This document shows, in pieces, positions 36,014-46,172 of a stretch of 59,248 nt of DNA. Position 1 is the first letter of the stretch. Each line of letters starts with the position of its first letter. The stretch is from contig JAJTGU010000033.1 in assembly GCA_021297985.1 (NCBI GenBank), positions 1 through 59,248 of the forward strand, read 5' to 3'. A program made the position numbers and the translations under genes. The notes beneath the pieces were generated by a model, which was given only the letters and a program-made list of their open reading frames with translations, was not told where the DNA came from and ran no database searches. This DNA comes from Rubrivivax sp. (lineage in GTDB: Bacteria; Pseudomonadota; Gammaproteobacteria; Burkholderiales; Burkholderiaceae_C).

Positions 36014-36379
36014 ATGCCGATCCAGAAGATCCTCATCGTCGACGACAGCAAGACCGAACTGCACCACCTGTCGGACGTGCTGGGCAAGCGCGGCTACGCC
36101 GTGCGCACGGCTGAAAACGGCGAAGAAGCCATGCGCAGGCTCGCCGAGGAAACGCCAGACCTGATCCTGATGGACGTGGTCATGCCCGGCCAGAACGGGT
36201 TTCAGCTCACGCGCTCGATCACCCGCGACTCCCGGTACGCCAGCGTGCCGGTGATCATGTGCACCAGCAAGGGTCAGGAGACCGACAAGGTCTGGGGCAT
36301 GCGCCAGGGTGCTCGCGACTACATCGTCAAGCCCGTCAACAGCGACGAGTTGATCGCCAAGATCAAGGCCTTCGACTGA
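36014..36379 (+). CDS. pilH: Type IV pilus response regulator PilH
   Basis: This 121-residue receiver protein starts PIQKILIVDDSKTELHHL with acidic D10-D11, phosphoacceptor D54 (LILMDVVMPGQNGFQL), switch T84 and K106 (DYIVKPVNSDEL). It matches PilH, the second single-domain regulator of the Pil-Chp pathway that antagonises PilG-driven extension or acts as a phosphate sink. The ATG at 36014 is 38 bases after the pilG stop. A DUF-free spacer of 81 bases follows before pilI. Confidence 0.95.
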   Translation: MPIQKILIVDDSKTELHHLSDVLGKRGYAVRTAENGEEAMRRLAEETPDLILMDVVMPGQNGFQLTRSITRDSRYASVPVIMCTSKGQETDKVWGMRQGARDYIVKPVNSDELIAKIKAFD

Positions 36380-36460
36380 CCATGCGGCCCATGAGTTCAC
36401 GGCTTTCGCAGCTCCCGGAGGGGGCGCCCGCTCCCTTCGGAACCGCCAGGCGGGACTGAT

Positions 36461-36991
36461 ATGGCGAATCGAGAGGCCCTGCGCGAACTGCAAGCCCGGC
36501 TGGCCGAGCGGCTGCAGGGTGCGCGCAACGACACCCGACAGGCGGGCTGGCTGGCACTCGAGGCCGCCGGTGCGTCGTTGCTGGTGAGCCTGCCGAGCGC
36601 AGGCGAGATCTTTCCGCTGAGCCCGCTGCTGCCGGTGCCGCACACCCAGCCGTGGTTCCTCGGCGTGGCCAACCTCCGAGGCGGCCTGCATGGGGTCGTT
36701 GATCTGGGGGCCTTCCTGGGCCTTCGCCCGCCGATGGCCCGCGACGCCCATCGCGAGCACGCCCGGCTGCTGGCCTTGAATCCCAGCCTGGGTGCGCATT
36801 GCGCAGTGCTGGTGGATCGGCTGTCCGGTCTGCGAGGCGTCCACCAGCTCGAGCGCGACACCGCTGTGGCCGACGGCCCGCGGCCGCGTTTTGCCGGCAC
36901 CACCTGGCGCGATGCCGCAGGGCGGGCCTGGCAGGAGATCGACCTCGCGGCGCTGGCGCGCCACGAGCAGTTCCTGGGCATCGCAGCGTGA
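36461..36991 (+). CDS. pilI: CheW-like adaptor PilI
   Basis: This 176-residue protein is a CheW-domain scaffold. Visible marks are ASLLVSLPSAGEIFPLSPL, FLGVANLRGGLHGVVDLGAF, LLALNPSLGAHCAVLVDRLSGLRG and a C-terminal QEIDLAALARHEQFLGIA. PilI links the PilJ receptor to the ChpA kinase in the Pil-Chp array. The ATG at 36461 follows pilH by 81 bases, and pilJ starts 96 bases after it. No Shine-Dalgarno of good quality is seen, but all codon use fits the coding frame. Confidence 0.92.
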   Translation: MANREALRELQARLAERLQGARNDTRQAGWLALEAAGASLLVSLPSAGEIFPLSPLLPVPHTQPWFLGVANLRGGLHGVVDLGAFLGLRPPMARDAHREHARLLALNPSLGAHCAVLVDRLSGLRGVHQLERDTAVADGPRPRFAGTTWRDAAGRAWQEIDLAALARHEQFLGIAA

Positions 36992-37087
36992 TGCGGGCGG
37001 TGCGACTTTCCCCTCCCCGAGGACTGGCCGTTGTGCGCTTGGTCGCTGCGATGGCCTGGACATTCCAGAGCGTTTGAAGAGGACTCC

Positions 37088-39439
37088 ATGAGCTTGCTCG
37101 ACAGGATCCGCGGCAGCAACGGCCGCCCCGGCGAACCCGGACGCTTGGATGCCGGCGGCGACAGCCGCGAGGCCGGCGACTCCAGCACATTCGACGACAT
37201 CGCCCATCCGCCAAATCCGGCCGAGTCCACAGCACGCCTGGGTGGCGCAAGCCTGAGTCCGCGCCTGCAGGGAAGCGACCTCGGACAGTCGATCATCTCG
37301 GAGGCCACGCCGTCGGAACTCGCCCCCGAGTTTGCCGACAGCCGCGCCCCCGGCAGCCCGGAGTCCGTGGCCGCCGTCGCCGGTTCGGGGCTGCCACTGA
37401 TCGGCCACCTGCCGCTGGCGCAGCAGCAGCGCCTGTTGCTGATCCTGTTCGGCGCCGGACTCGCTGGCCTGATCGTGGCTGCGGTGCTGGCCATCAACGC
37501 CGGCAACCGAAGTGCGGCCCAGGTCGGCGCCACGGGCCAGGCCCAGATGCAGTCGCAGCGGCTGGCCAAGTCGGTGTCGCAGGCGATCATCGGCAACCCG
37601 GGCTCGTTTGCCGAGGTCCGCGAGGCCATTGGGGTCCTGACCGGCAATGTGCGCAGCCTGAAGACAGGTGAGGGTACGGTCGCTGCAGCACCGGGTGAAG
37701 CCGGTGCGCTGATCGAGCCTTTGCTGCCGCTGGTCGACCGGGCCGAGAAAAACGCGAAGACCGTCCTTGACCAGGAAAAGACGCTGACCCAGGTGGGTCA
37801 GGCGCTGCGCACGATCAACCGGCAGTCGGCCGATCTGCTGGAGACGGCGGAGACGGTGTCGTCGCTGAAGCTGCAAAGCGGCGCCTCGGCCGCCGAGCTC
37901 TCGGCCGTCGGCCAGCTCGTGATGCTGACCCAGCGCATCGGCAAGAGCGCCAACGAGTTCCTGACCACCGAAGGGGTCAGTGCCGAGGCGGTGTTCCTGC
38001 TGGGCAAGGACCTGAATTCGTTCAAGGAGATCGCGCAGGGTGTGATCGACGGCAATGCCGACCTGCGCCTGCCCGGCACCCGGGATCCGCAGGCCAAGGA
38101 GCAGTTGCAGCGGCTGCTCAAGCAGTACGAGGACACCCGCACCCAGGCTGGCGCGATCCTGGGCAATCTGCAGGGGCTGGTGTCGGCGCGAGATGCGCAG
38201 ACCGCCATCGTGGCCGACTCCGAGCCGATCCGCCGCGGCCTGGGCGAACTCAACACCTACCTCGCTGGCCAGGGCGGCTTGAGCGGCTGGCGCCCGGTCT
38301 TGGGCGCGTTGGCGCTGCTCGCGCTGGCATTCGGAGCTTATGGCCTGCTGAGGATGTTCGTTGCCGACCAGTCCAGCCGTGCCAGCGTCGCCGAGTCGCA
38401 GCGCCTGGAAGCCGAGCGCCAGGAGCAGGAGGCCAAGCGCGTCAACGATGCCAACCAGGCGGCCATTCTTCGCCTGATGAACGAGTTGCAGACGGTGGCC
38501 GAAGGCGACCTGACCCAGCAGGCCACGGTGACGGAGGACATCACCGGGGCGATCGCCGACTCGGTGAACTTCACCGTTGAAGAGCTTCGCGGGCTGGTCT
38601 CCCAGGTGCAGAGCACGGTGGGCCGCGTGACCGACACCACGCAGCAGGTTGAACAGACCTCGGTCGAGCTGCTGGCGGCGTCGACCGAGCAGTTGCGCGA
38701 GATCCGCGAGACCGGTGATTCGGTGCTCCAGATGGCCGGTCGAATCAACGAGGTCTCGGGCAACGCCCAACGCACCGCCGACGTGGCGCGCCAGTCGCTG
38801 CAGGCGGCGGGCACCGGCCTGAAGGCGGTGCAGGACACGATCGGCGGCATGAACTCGATCCGCGACCAGATCCAGGAGACCTCAAAGCGCATCAAGCGGC
38901 TTGGCGAGAGCTCGCAGGAGATCGGCGAGATCACCGAACTGATCGGCGACATCACCGAACAGACCAACGTTCTGGCATTGAACGCGGCCATCCAGGCCGC
39001 CAGCGCGGGCGAAGCCGGCCGCGGTTTCTCGGTCGTGGCCGAAGAAGTGCAGCGTCTGGCCGAACGGTCGGGCGACGCGACGCGACAGATCGCGGCCATC
39101 GTGCGCACCATCCAGACCGACACCCAGGACGCTGTTGCGGCCATGGAGCGCAGCACGCAGGGCGTGGTCGAGGGGGCGCGATTGTCCGACGCGGCCGGCG
39201 CGGCGCTCGGCGACATCGACCGCGTGACCCGCGAACTGTCCGATCTGATCGAGCGGATCTCTGAAGAAGCGCTGCGCGAGGCCGAATCGGCCAACGTCGT
39301 GGCCAGCAATATCCAGCACATCTTTGCGGTCACCGAGCAGACCTCCGAAGGCACGCGCTCGACGGCACAGATCGTGCGCGAGCTTTCGCGTACGGCCGAA
39401 GATCTTCGCGCCTCGGTGTCGCGCTTCAAGGTCGCCTGA
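37088..39439 (+). CDS. pilJ: Type IV pilus methyl-accepting chemotaxis protein PilJ
   Basis: This is a 783-residue chemoreceptor of the Pil-Chp system. It has two membrane helices, near residues 115-137 ([20 protein letters not shown]) and 401-422 ([20 protein letters not shown]). The periplasmic part between them carries two PilJ-type repeats ([17 protein letters not shown] and [17 protein letters not shown]). A HAMP-like linker and a cytoplasmic signalling domain follow. The hairpin tip is [20 protein letters not shown] near residue 625. The N-terminus has an unusual ~110-residue cytoplasmic Gly/Ser/Pro-rich extension before the first helix. AGAGGA precedes the ATG at 37088. The receptor should report pilus state or surface contact. 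Confidence 0.95.
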   Translation: MSLLDRIRGSNGRPGEPGRLDAGGDSREAGDSSTFDDIAHPPNPAESTARLGGASLSPRLQGSDLGQSIISEATPSELAPEFADSRAPGSPESVAAVAGSGLPLIGHLPLAQQQRLLLILFGAGLAGLIVAAVLAINAGNRSAAQVGATGQAQMQSQRLAKSVSQAIIGNPGSFAEVREAIGVLTGNVRSLKTGEGTVAAAPGEAGALIEPLLPLVDRAEKNAKTVLDQEKTLTQVGQALRTINRQSADLLETAETVSSLKLQSGASAAELSAVGQLVMLTQRIGKSANEFLTTEGVSAEAVFLLGKDLNSFKEIAQGVIDGNADLRLPGTRDPQAKEQLQRLLKQYEDTRTQAGAILGNLQGLVSARDAQTAIVADSEPIRRGLGELNTYLAGQGGLSGWRPVLGALALLALAFGAYGLLRMFVADQSSRASVAESQRLEAERQEQEAKRVNDANQAAILRLMNELQTVAEGDLTQQATVTEDITGAIADSVNFTVEELRGLVSQVQSTVGRVTDTTQQVEQTSVELLAASTEQLREIRETGDSVLQMAGRINEVSGNAQRTADVARQSLQAAGTGLKAVQDTIGGMNSIRDQIQETSKRIKRLGESSQEIGEITELIGDITEQTNVLALNAAIQAASAGEAGRGFSVVAEEVQRLAERSGDATRQIAAIVRTIQTDTQDAVAAMERSTQGVVEGARLSDAAGAALGDIDRVTRELSDLIERISEEALREAESANVVASNIQHIFAVTEQTSEGTRSTAQIVRELSRTAEDLRASVSRFKVA

Positions 39440-39479
39440 TTCACGGCCCGGACCGCGGCACCCGCATCGCAGCCCCGAC

Positions 39480-42400
39480 ATGGACACCGCCACCGCCTTG
39501 GAAGCCAACGATCTGAGTGCCCTGGCCTGGGTCCAGGGGGAACTTCGCAGATCGCTCGAAACGGCGGTCAAGGCCCTGCGTCGGACGCTCAAGGAAGCCG
39601 AGGCTGCGGCCAGCTCCGACCTCGACAGCATCGACCCGGCGGTGCTGCGCACGGCGCGGACCCAGCTTCATCAGGGGGTCGGTGCGCTTGAGCTCGTCGG
39701 GCTGCCCGAGGCGGCATCGGTCCTCCGCGCGGCCGAGACCGCGGTCCAGCGGATGCTGGCCAAGCCGGCCCTGGTGACGCCGACGGCTGTGGAGGCGATC
39801 GAGAAGTTGTCGTTTGCGCTGCTCGACTACCTGGCGCGGCAGCTGGCCGGCAAGCCGGTGTCGCCGGTGATGCTGTTCCCGCAGTACCGCGCCGCGCAGC
39901 AGCTGGTGGGTGCCGAGCGCATCCACCCTGCGGATCTCTGGCCAATGACGATGCAGTGGCACGAGCTGCCGCCCGATCCGACGGCCGTGGCACGACCGGC
40001 GGACGACAGCGCGCGGGCCGACTTCGAGACCCTGACCCTGATGCTGATGCGCGGGGGTGACCGCGGCGCCGTCGGCCACCTGAGCCGGCTGTGCGCTGAC
40101 CTGGCGGCCGGCCAGCGGGAACTGGCGCGCAACCCGCGCCAGGCCACGCTGTGGCAGCTGGCTGCGGCGATGTTCGAGGCCGAAGCCCAAGGTCTGCTCT
40201 TCAACGACGTCTACAGCAAGCGCATGGCGGCGCGGCTGATGTCGCAGGTGCGCGCTGTCGCCAAGGGCGAGGTCGAGGTGCCTGAGCGCCTGGCCCTGGA
40301 CCTGCTCTTCTTCTGCGCGCACGCACGCGTGCCACCGCCCGGGCAGCCGGCACCACGCCTGGCCGCGGTCCGCGCAGCCTGGACGCTGGAGCGCTGGCCC
40401 ACGGCCGATTACGACACCGCCCGCCTGGGCCGCCACGACCCGGCCCAGCTCACGCTGGCGCGCAAGCGGGTGGCCGGCGCCAAGGACGCCTGGTCGGCGG
40501 TGGCCGGTGGCGAGTTGCACCGGCTGCCCGGCCTGACCGAGCAGTTTGCGCTGGTGTCCGATTCGATGCAGCGCCTGCTGCCGGGCGGCGAGATGCTCGC
40601 CACGTCACTTCAAGACGCGGTGGCGCAGGTCGTCGCGGCCGGGAACAACCCGCCGCCGACGCTGGCCATGGAGGTCGCGACGTCGATGCTGTATGTCGAC
40701 GCGACGCTCGAGGACGGCGAACTCGACCACCCGGCGCTCGCCGACCGCGTGCAGCGCCTGGCTGAACGCATCTCCGATGTCCGACGCGGCGGCGAGCCGC
40801 AGCCGCTGGACATCTGGATGGAGGAGCTGTATCGCCGGGTCAGCGACCGCCAGACCATGGGCAGTGTGGTGCAGGAACTGCGCACCTCCCTGTCCGAGAT
40901 CGAAAAGCAGATCGACCACTACTTCCGCCATCCGGCCGAGCGCCAGGTGCTGATCCCGGTGCCGGCGCAGCTTTCTTCGATGCGGGGCGTGTTGTCGGTG
41001 CTGGGCATGGACCAGGCGAGCCAGGCGGTCCTGTTCATGCGGGACGACGTCGACGCGCTGGCCCAGACCGAGGTGGACCCCCAGCAAGCGATCCAGGCGG
41101 GTACCTTCGATCGGCTCGCCGACAACCTTGGCGCCTTGAGCTTCCTGATCGACATGATCAGTGTCCAGCCTCAGATGGCGAAGTCCTTGTTCCGGTTCGA
41201 TGCCGAAGCCGGTGTGCTGAGCGCCGTGATGGGCCAGAGCGAGCGGCCTTCGGCTTTTGCTGCGCTTGAAGGCGAACCTGCCCTGGCGGAACCGCCGACC
41301 GGATCGCCGCCGCGGCTCGATGACCCGCTGGCGTTCCACTTCGACGAGGCAACGCCCGAGGATCCTGCCTCGCAGCGCACGATGCCGATGCCGATGGCCG
41401 ACGTGCCAGCGGGGTCGCTCGGCGGCGAGCCTGATGCGCTGCCGTTGCCGCAGTTCGACGTCCAGGCACCCGCACCGCTACCGGTCCCGCCTTCCCCTGC
41501 ACCTGCGCCGGTGCTCACCAGCGGCCTCGAAGACGACGCAGAGATGCGCGAGATCTTCATCGAGGAGGCGCGCGAAGTTGTCGCCGATGCCGGCGCCGCG
41601 CTGGAGCGGCTCGCCGACGACCCCGACAACGCCGGCGAGATGACCGCCGTGCGGCGTGCCTTCCACACCTTGAAGGGCAGCTCGCGCATGGTCGGCCTGC
41701 GCGACTTCGGCGAAGCCGCCTGGTCCTGCGAGCAGCTTTACAACGCCCGGCTGGCCAGCGCGCCGCACATGGATCCGGTGCTGCGCCAGTTCAGCCAGGA
41801 GGCCGTGGCCTACCTGGCCGGCTGGGTCGAGGCGATCGCGGAAGGTCGCGCGCCCGGGCATCACCCGTCCGCCGTGGCCAAGGCTGCGGACAGTCTGCGC
41901 CTGGAAGGCGTGCGTCTGGCCATCGAGGCCCTGCCCGGATCGGCGTCCCCGGACACCAAGACCGCTGCCCCCGAGGGGGTCGAGGTCGTCGGACAGGTTG
42001 AACCGGCCGAACCGGCCGAAACCCTGACGACCGCCGAGAGCACCGGCATTGTCGAAGGCGTTGAAGTCGTCGAAACCGCCCCCGAGCCCGAAGTCATCGA
42101 GCTTGCGGATGCCCCGGAGTTCGACGATCTGCCGGTCATGGCGCAGGAAGTCGACGCCATGGAGGCCGCTGGCGCGCAGGCGGTGGAGTTGCCGGTGGTG
42201 CACGACGTTGTCGTGCCCGACATGGCGCCCGTGCCCGACATGACGCTCGCGCCCGATGCCCCGCAAGAGCCTGAGCCGGAACCCAGTGATGCCGAAGTCA
42301 CGGTGCCGATCCCGGAACTGATCGAGCTGCCGCTGGACGCACCGCTGCCCGCTGCGACCGAGGGGGCCACCGAAGCGTCTGCCCCGCTGGCGCCGGCGGA

Positions 42401-45400
42401 GCTTGCCGACGAGGCCTTCGAACTCGATCTCTCCGCCTCCGACGGCCTGCCGACGTCGCCGACGGCTCCGCCGCAGATCGAGGCCGCCGAGACCGCCGCC
42501 TTGCCGTCGGTCGACCCCGATTTCGACCTCGACTTCGGAGTCGATCTCGATCCTGCACCGGCCAAGGCGCCGACTGCGCTGCTGGAGCAGGTGCCCGATC
42601 TGCCAACCGCCGACGACCTCGACTTGTCCTGGCTGGAGCCATCGGCAGACTCGGTCGAGCCGGTGCCCGAGGCAGCGTCCGAGGTCGTGGCGATGGCCGA
42701 TGCGCTGCCCGACTTCCAGCTCGACCTGGCAGCGCTGGACGGTGCAGGCGAGGCCCCCGGGAAGGAGCCCGAGGCCGACGGATTCGCCGAGGTTTCTGAC
42801 GATGAGCAGGTCAAGGTCATCGGACCGCTGCGAATTGGCATCCCGCTGTTCAACATCTATCTCAACGAGGCCGATGAGCAGTCTCGCCGGCTGGTCACCA
42901 GCCTGTCGGAGTGGTCGATCGAGCACGAGCGCCACCCGGTGCCCGCCGAGGCGGTTGCGCTGGCGCATTCGCTGGCAGGCAACTCCGGCACGGTTGGTTT
43001 CGCCGATCTGTCCGCGCTGGCGCGAGCGCTCGAACATGCACTGATGCGGTCGCATTCGGCGGGCATCGCCATGGACGACGAGCCCCAGTTGTTTGCCGAT
43101 GCGGCCGACGAGATCCGGCGACTTCTGCATCAGTTTGCAGCCGGCTTCCTGCAGCCGGTGGTGCCAGGGCTGCTGGAGCGGCTTGCCGAGCACGAGCGAC
43201 TGGCGGCCGAATCCGCGCCGCTGGCCCTGTCGGTGGAGGACGTGATCGAGGACGATGACGACGAGTTGCCGACCTCGTTCGACGATCTGCCCCCGGAAGA
43301 AGACGAAGTGCCGGTCGTCCAGCAGGCAACGGCAGACGCGGTCGAAGACTCCGCCCCAGCCCCTGAAATGGCGGCTGAGTCGCCGGAACCGGTTTCTGAG
43401 CCCGAGCCCTTGGCTCAGGCCCCGTGGCTGGCCGCGGCCTCGGCCGCCGCCGTTGCAGCGGGCACGGCAGCGTTCAGCTCCGAGCTGGGCTCGGCCGTTG
43501 GCGATGCCACGCCGCGTCTGGGCGCGCGGGCCGATGCGTTCGACGACGACGACGACCTCGATGTCGAGGACGCGCTGGATCCCGAGCTGTTCCCCATCTT
43601 TGAAGAAGAAGCCGACGAGCTGCTGCCGCAGCTCCAGCAGCGTTTGCGTGAATGGGTTGACCGTCCGGCCGATGCGGCGGCTCCGGCGGCCTGCATGCGC
43701 ACGTTGCATACCTTCAAAGGGGGTGCTCGGCTGGCCGGCGCCATGCGCCTGGGCGAACTGGCGCACCGCCTGGAGACCGCAGTCGAACACCTGGGCCAGC
43801 GCGAGGACGCCCTCACCTCGGCCGAGATCGAGCCGCTGCTGAACCGGGCCGACCGCATGGTGACGGTCTACGAGGCGCTCAAGCAAGGCGAGCCCTCTGG
43901 CCCGTCGGGTGTCCTGGATCACGAGTCGATCGCCGAGCCGAGCGTCCCACCTGCCGCCGAGCCCGCCTTCCAGTCGGTCTCCGGGCTCAGTCCCGAGCCG
44001 CTGTCCGAGGCGCCGCTGACGCCCGCGGAAATCACCTCGACTCTGGCGCCGGAGCTCCTGCCCGACGCCATGGCGGGGTCAGTCGACCTGCCATCGACGG
44101 TCGGAGCGCCGGAGACCGGTACACCGGGCCGGGCGGAATCAGCCGTCCCGCTGGAGCTCCCGGGTATCGATTGGGCGCGCTTCATGGCCGGTGACGTGCA
44201 GCCGCCAGCGGCGCCCGAGCGCGTCGCGGCCAGTGCCGCCGCGGTTCGGGTGCGCGCCGCGCTGCTCGACCGCATGGTCAACCAGGCGGGTGAGGTGAGC
44301 ATCACCCGGGCCCGCATCGACGCCGACATTCGCAGCATGGATGGATCGCTGGGCGAACTGACCGACAGCCTGGATCGACTGCGCAAGCAGTTGCGTGACA
44401 TCGAACTGCAGGCCGAGACGCAGATGGCCTCGCGGCTTGAGGCCGCCAAGGCGATGTCGTTGTCGTTCGATCCGCTGGAAATGGACCGCTTCACCCGGTT
44501 CCAGGAGCTGACGCGGTTCATGGCCGAGTCGGTCAACGACGTCGCGACCTTGCAGCGCAGCCTGCAGCGCACGCTGCAGTCGGCCGAGGACCAACTTGCC
44601 GCCCAGGCCCGCCTGACGCGCGACCTTCAGGATGACCTGCTTCGCACCCGCATGGTCGAATTCGAGAGCCTGTCGGACCGGCTGTACCGGACGGTGCGCC
44701 AGGCGGCCAAGGAGATGGCCAAGCCGGTGCGTCTGGACATCGTCGGGGGTGCGATCGAAATCGACCGCGGCGTGCTGGAGCGCATGACCGGCCCGTTCGA
44801 ACACCTGTTGCGCAACAGCGTCGTGCACGGCATCGAATCCACCGAGCAACGGCGGTCGGTCGGCAAGGACGAGACCGGCCGGATAACGATTTCGGTGGCC
44901 CAGGCCGGCAACGAAGTGGCGGTCGAGTTCAGCGATGACGGCTCCGGCCTGGATCTGGCGCGCATCCGCGAGCGGGGCCTTGAAAGGGGCCTGCTCGCGC
45001 CTGACCGCGAGGCGACCGACGCCGACCTTGCGCAGTTGATCTTTGCCCCGGGCTTCTCGACGGCCGACACGGTGACCGAACTCGCCGGGCGTGGTGTCGG
45101 CATGGACGTGGTGCGCTCCGAGGTTGTCGCGATGGGGGGTCGGGTCGAGACCGCCACGGCGGCCGGCCAGGGCACGCGCTTCCGGCTCCTGCTGCCGCTG
45201 ACGACCGCGGTCACGCAGGTCGTGATGCTGCGATGCGGTCCGATCGAGGTTGCAGTCCCGTCCACGCTGGTTGAACTGGTGCGCCGGATGCCGGTCGACG
45301 AGATCGAGTCGGGCTACGCCACCGGTGCGATCCGCTACGGTGGACAGGATCTGCCGTTCTTCTGGCTTGCCGCCCTGCTGGGCGAAGGCGCGCCACGCGG

Positions 45401-46136
45401 CGAAGGCGCCGGCGGCACCAGCCGGACACAGACCGTGGTCGTCATCCGTTCGGCCGCGCAGCGGGTTGCGGTGCATGTCGACGAGGTGATCGGCAACCAG
45501 GAAGTGGTGGTCAAGAACGTTGGCGCCCAGCTCTCGCGCCTGCCGGGCCTGGCGGGCGTGACCTTGCTGCCCTCGGGCGCCGTGGCCCTGATCTACAACC
45601 CGGTGGCGCTGGCGACCTTGTATGCCGAGCCCGCGAGGGCCCGGATGGCCACCGCGTCCCGCATGCCGCAGGCAGACGGGGGCGCGCCGATGCCGGTCCT
45701 GCCGGCGGCCGCGGTGGTGCCCAAGGCGCCGCTGGTGATGGTCGTCGACGACTCGCTGACGGTCCGTCGCGTCACCCAGAGACTTCTGCTGCGCGAGGGC
45801 TACCGCGTCACGCTGGCCAAGGATGGCCTCGAGGCGCTGGAGCGCCTGGCCGAGGAGCGCCCGGTGGTCGTGTTGTCGGACATCGAGATGCCGCGCATGG
45901 ACGGCTTTGACCTGTTGCGCAACATCCGCGCCGAACAGCGCCTGGCGGGCATGCCCGTGGTGATGATCACGTCGCGGACGGCGGCCAAGCACCGCGACTA
46001 TGCGGTTCAGCTCGGCTGTGATGCCTATCTCGGCAAGCCCTACTCCGAAGACGAGCTGCTGAGCCTGGTGGCGGGCTACGCCGCCAACGCTGCCCTTGAG
46101 CCGCTGCGGCAAGCGACCGCCGACATCGAGCTCTAG
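39480..46136 (+). CDS. chpA: Hybrid chemotaxis-type histidine kinase ChpA/PilL with several Hpt domains
   Basis: This 2218-residue kinase is the core of the Pil-Chp pathway. Residues 1-680 are a helical region without phospho-histidine motifs that I can see. Hpt domains follow with candidate phosphoacceptors H729 (FHTLKGSSRMVG), H1163 (AHSLAGNSGTVG) and H1410 (LHTFKGGARLAG), separated by long acidic Glu/Pro linkers. The dimerisation region is near 1590-1700 and the ATPase N-box is HLLRNSVVHGIES with N1779. A CheW domain precedes a C-terminal receiver with D2134 (LSDIEMPRMDGF) and KPYSEDEL. The ATG at 39480 is 40 bases after pilJ. The ATPase and receiver motifs are intact, so it should phosphorylate PilG and PilH. 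Confidence 0.96.
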   Translation: MDTATALEANDLSALAWVQGELRRSLETAVKALRRTLKEAEAAASSDLDSIDPAVLRTARTQLHQGVGALELVGLPEAASVLRAAETAVQRMLAKPALVTPTAVEAIEKLSFALLDYLARQLAGKPVSPVMLFPQYRAAQQLVGAERIHPADLWPMTMQWHELPPDPTAVARPADDSARADFETLTLMLMRGGDRGAVGHLSRLCADLAAGQRELARNPRQATLWQLAAAMFEAEAQGLLFNDVYSKRMAARLMSQVRAVAKGEVEVPERLALDLLFFCAHARVPPPGQPAPRLAAVRAAWTLERWPTADYDTARLGRHDPAQLTLARKRVAGAKDAWSAVAGGELHRLPGLTEQFALVSDSMQRLLPGGEMLATSLQDAVAQVVAAGNNPPPTLAMEVATSMLYVDATLEDGELDHPALADRVQRLAERISDVRRGGEPQPLDIWMEELYRRVSDRQTMGSVVQELRTSLSEIEKQIDHYFRHPAERQVLIPVPAQLSSMRGVLSVLGMDQASQAVLFMRDDVDALAQTEVDPQQAIQAGTFDRLADNLGALSFLIDMISVQPQMAKSLFRFDAEAGVLSAVMGQSERPSAFAALEGEPALAEPPTGSPPRLDDPLAFHFDEATPEDPASQRTMPMPMADVPAGSLGGEPDALPLPQFDVQAPAPLPVPPSPAPAPVLTSGLEDDAEMREIFIEEAREVVADAGAALERLADDPDNAGEMTAVRRAFHTLKGSSRMVGLRDFGEAAWSCEQLYNARLASAPHMDPVLRQFSQEAVAYLAGWVEAIAEGRAPGHHPSAVAKAADSLRLEGVRLAIEALPGSASPDTKTAAPEGVEVVGQVEPAEPAETLTTAESTGIVEGVEVVETAPEPEVIELADAPEFDDLPVMAQEVDAMEAAGAQAVELPVVHDVVVPDMAPVPDMTLAPDAPQEPEPEPSDAEVTVPIPELIELPLDAPLPAATEGATEASAPLAPAELADEAFELDLSASDGLPTSPTAPPQIEAAETAALPSVDPDFDLDFGVDLDPAPAKAPTALLEQVPDLPTADDLDLSWLEPSADSVEPVPEAASEVVAMADALPDFQLDLAALDGAGEAPGKEPEADGFAEVSDDEQVKVIGPLRIGIPLFNIYLNEADEQSRRLVTSLSEWSIEHERHPVPAEAVALAHSLAGNSGTVGFADLSALARALEHALMRSHSAGIAMDDEPQLFADAADEIRRLLHQFAAGFLQPVVPGLLERLAEHERLAAESAPLALSVEDVIEDDDDELPTSFDDLPPEEDEVPVVQQATADAVEDSAPAPEMAAESPEPVSEPEPLAQAPWLAAASAAAVAAGTAAFSSELGSAVGDATPRLGARADAFDDDDDLDVEDALDPELFPIFEEEADELLPQLQQRLREWVDRPADAAAPAACMRTLHTFKGGARLAGAMRLGELAHRLETAVEHLGQREDALTSAEIEPLLNRADRMVTVYEALKQGEPSGPSGVLDHESIAEPSVPPAAEPAFQSVSGLSPEPLSEAPLTPAEITSTLAPELLPDAMAGSVDLPSTVGAPETGTPGRAESAVPLELPGIDWARFMAGDVQPPAAPERVAASAAAVRVRAALLDRMVNQAGEVSITRARIDADIRSMDGSLGELTDSLDRLRKQLRDIELQAETQMASRLEAAKAMSLSFDPLEMDRFTRFQELTRFMAESVNDVATLQRSLQRTLQSAEDQLAAQARLTRDLQDDLLRTRMVEFESLSDRLYRTVRQAAKEMAKPVRLDIVGGAIEIDRGVLERMTGPFEHLLRNSVVHGIESTEQRRSVGKDETGRITISVAQAGNEVAVEFSDDGSGLDLARIRERGLERGLLAPDREATDADLAQLIFAPGFSTADTVTELAGRGVGMDVVRSEVVAMGGRVETATAAGQGTRFRLLLPLTTAVTQVVMLRCGPIEVAVPSTLVELVRRMPVDEIESGYATGAIRYGGQDLPFFWLAALLGEGAPRGEGAGGTSRTQTVVVIRSAAQRVAVHVDEVIGNQEVVVKNVGAQLSRLPGLAGVTLLPSGAVALIYNPVALATLYAEPARARMATASRMPQADGGAPMPVLPAAAVVPKAPLVMVVDDSLTVRRVTQRLLLREGYRVTLAKDGLEALERLAEERPVVVLSDIEMPRMDGFDLLRNIRAEQRLAGMPVVMITSRTAAKHRDYAVQLGCDAYLGKPYSEDELLSLVAGYAANAALEPLRQATADIEL

Positions 46137-46172
46137 GCCGGGGCTCAGGTCCCGGAAACGCGCACGCCCACC

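Noticed and set aside
35984-38770. 928-codon minus-strand frame across pilH, pilI and pilJ
   Set aside because: It spans three well-defined genes antisense and has shadow-like composition.
41478-43922. Long minus-strand frame inside chpA
   Set aside because: It is Arg/Gly-rich mirror coding of the acidic Glu/Asp linkers of chpA, with no domain.
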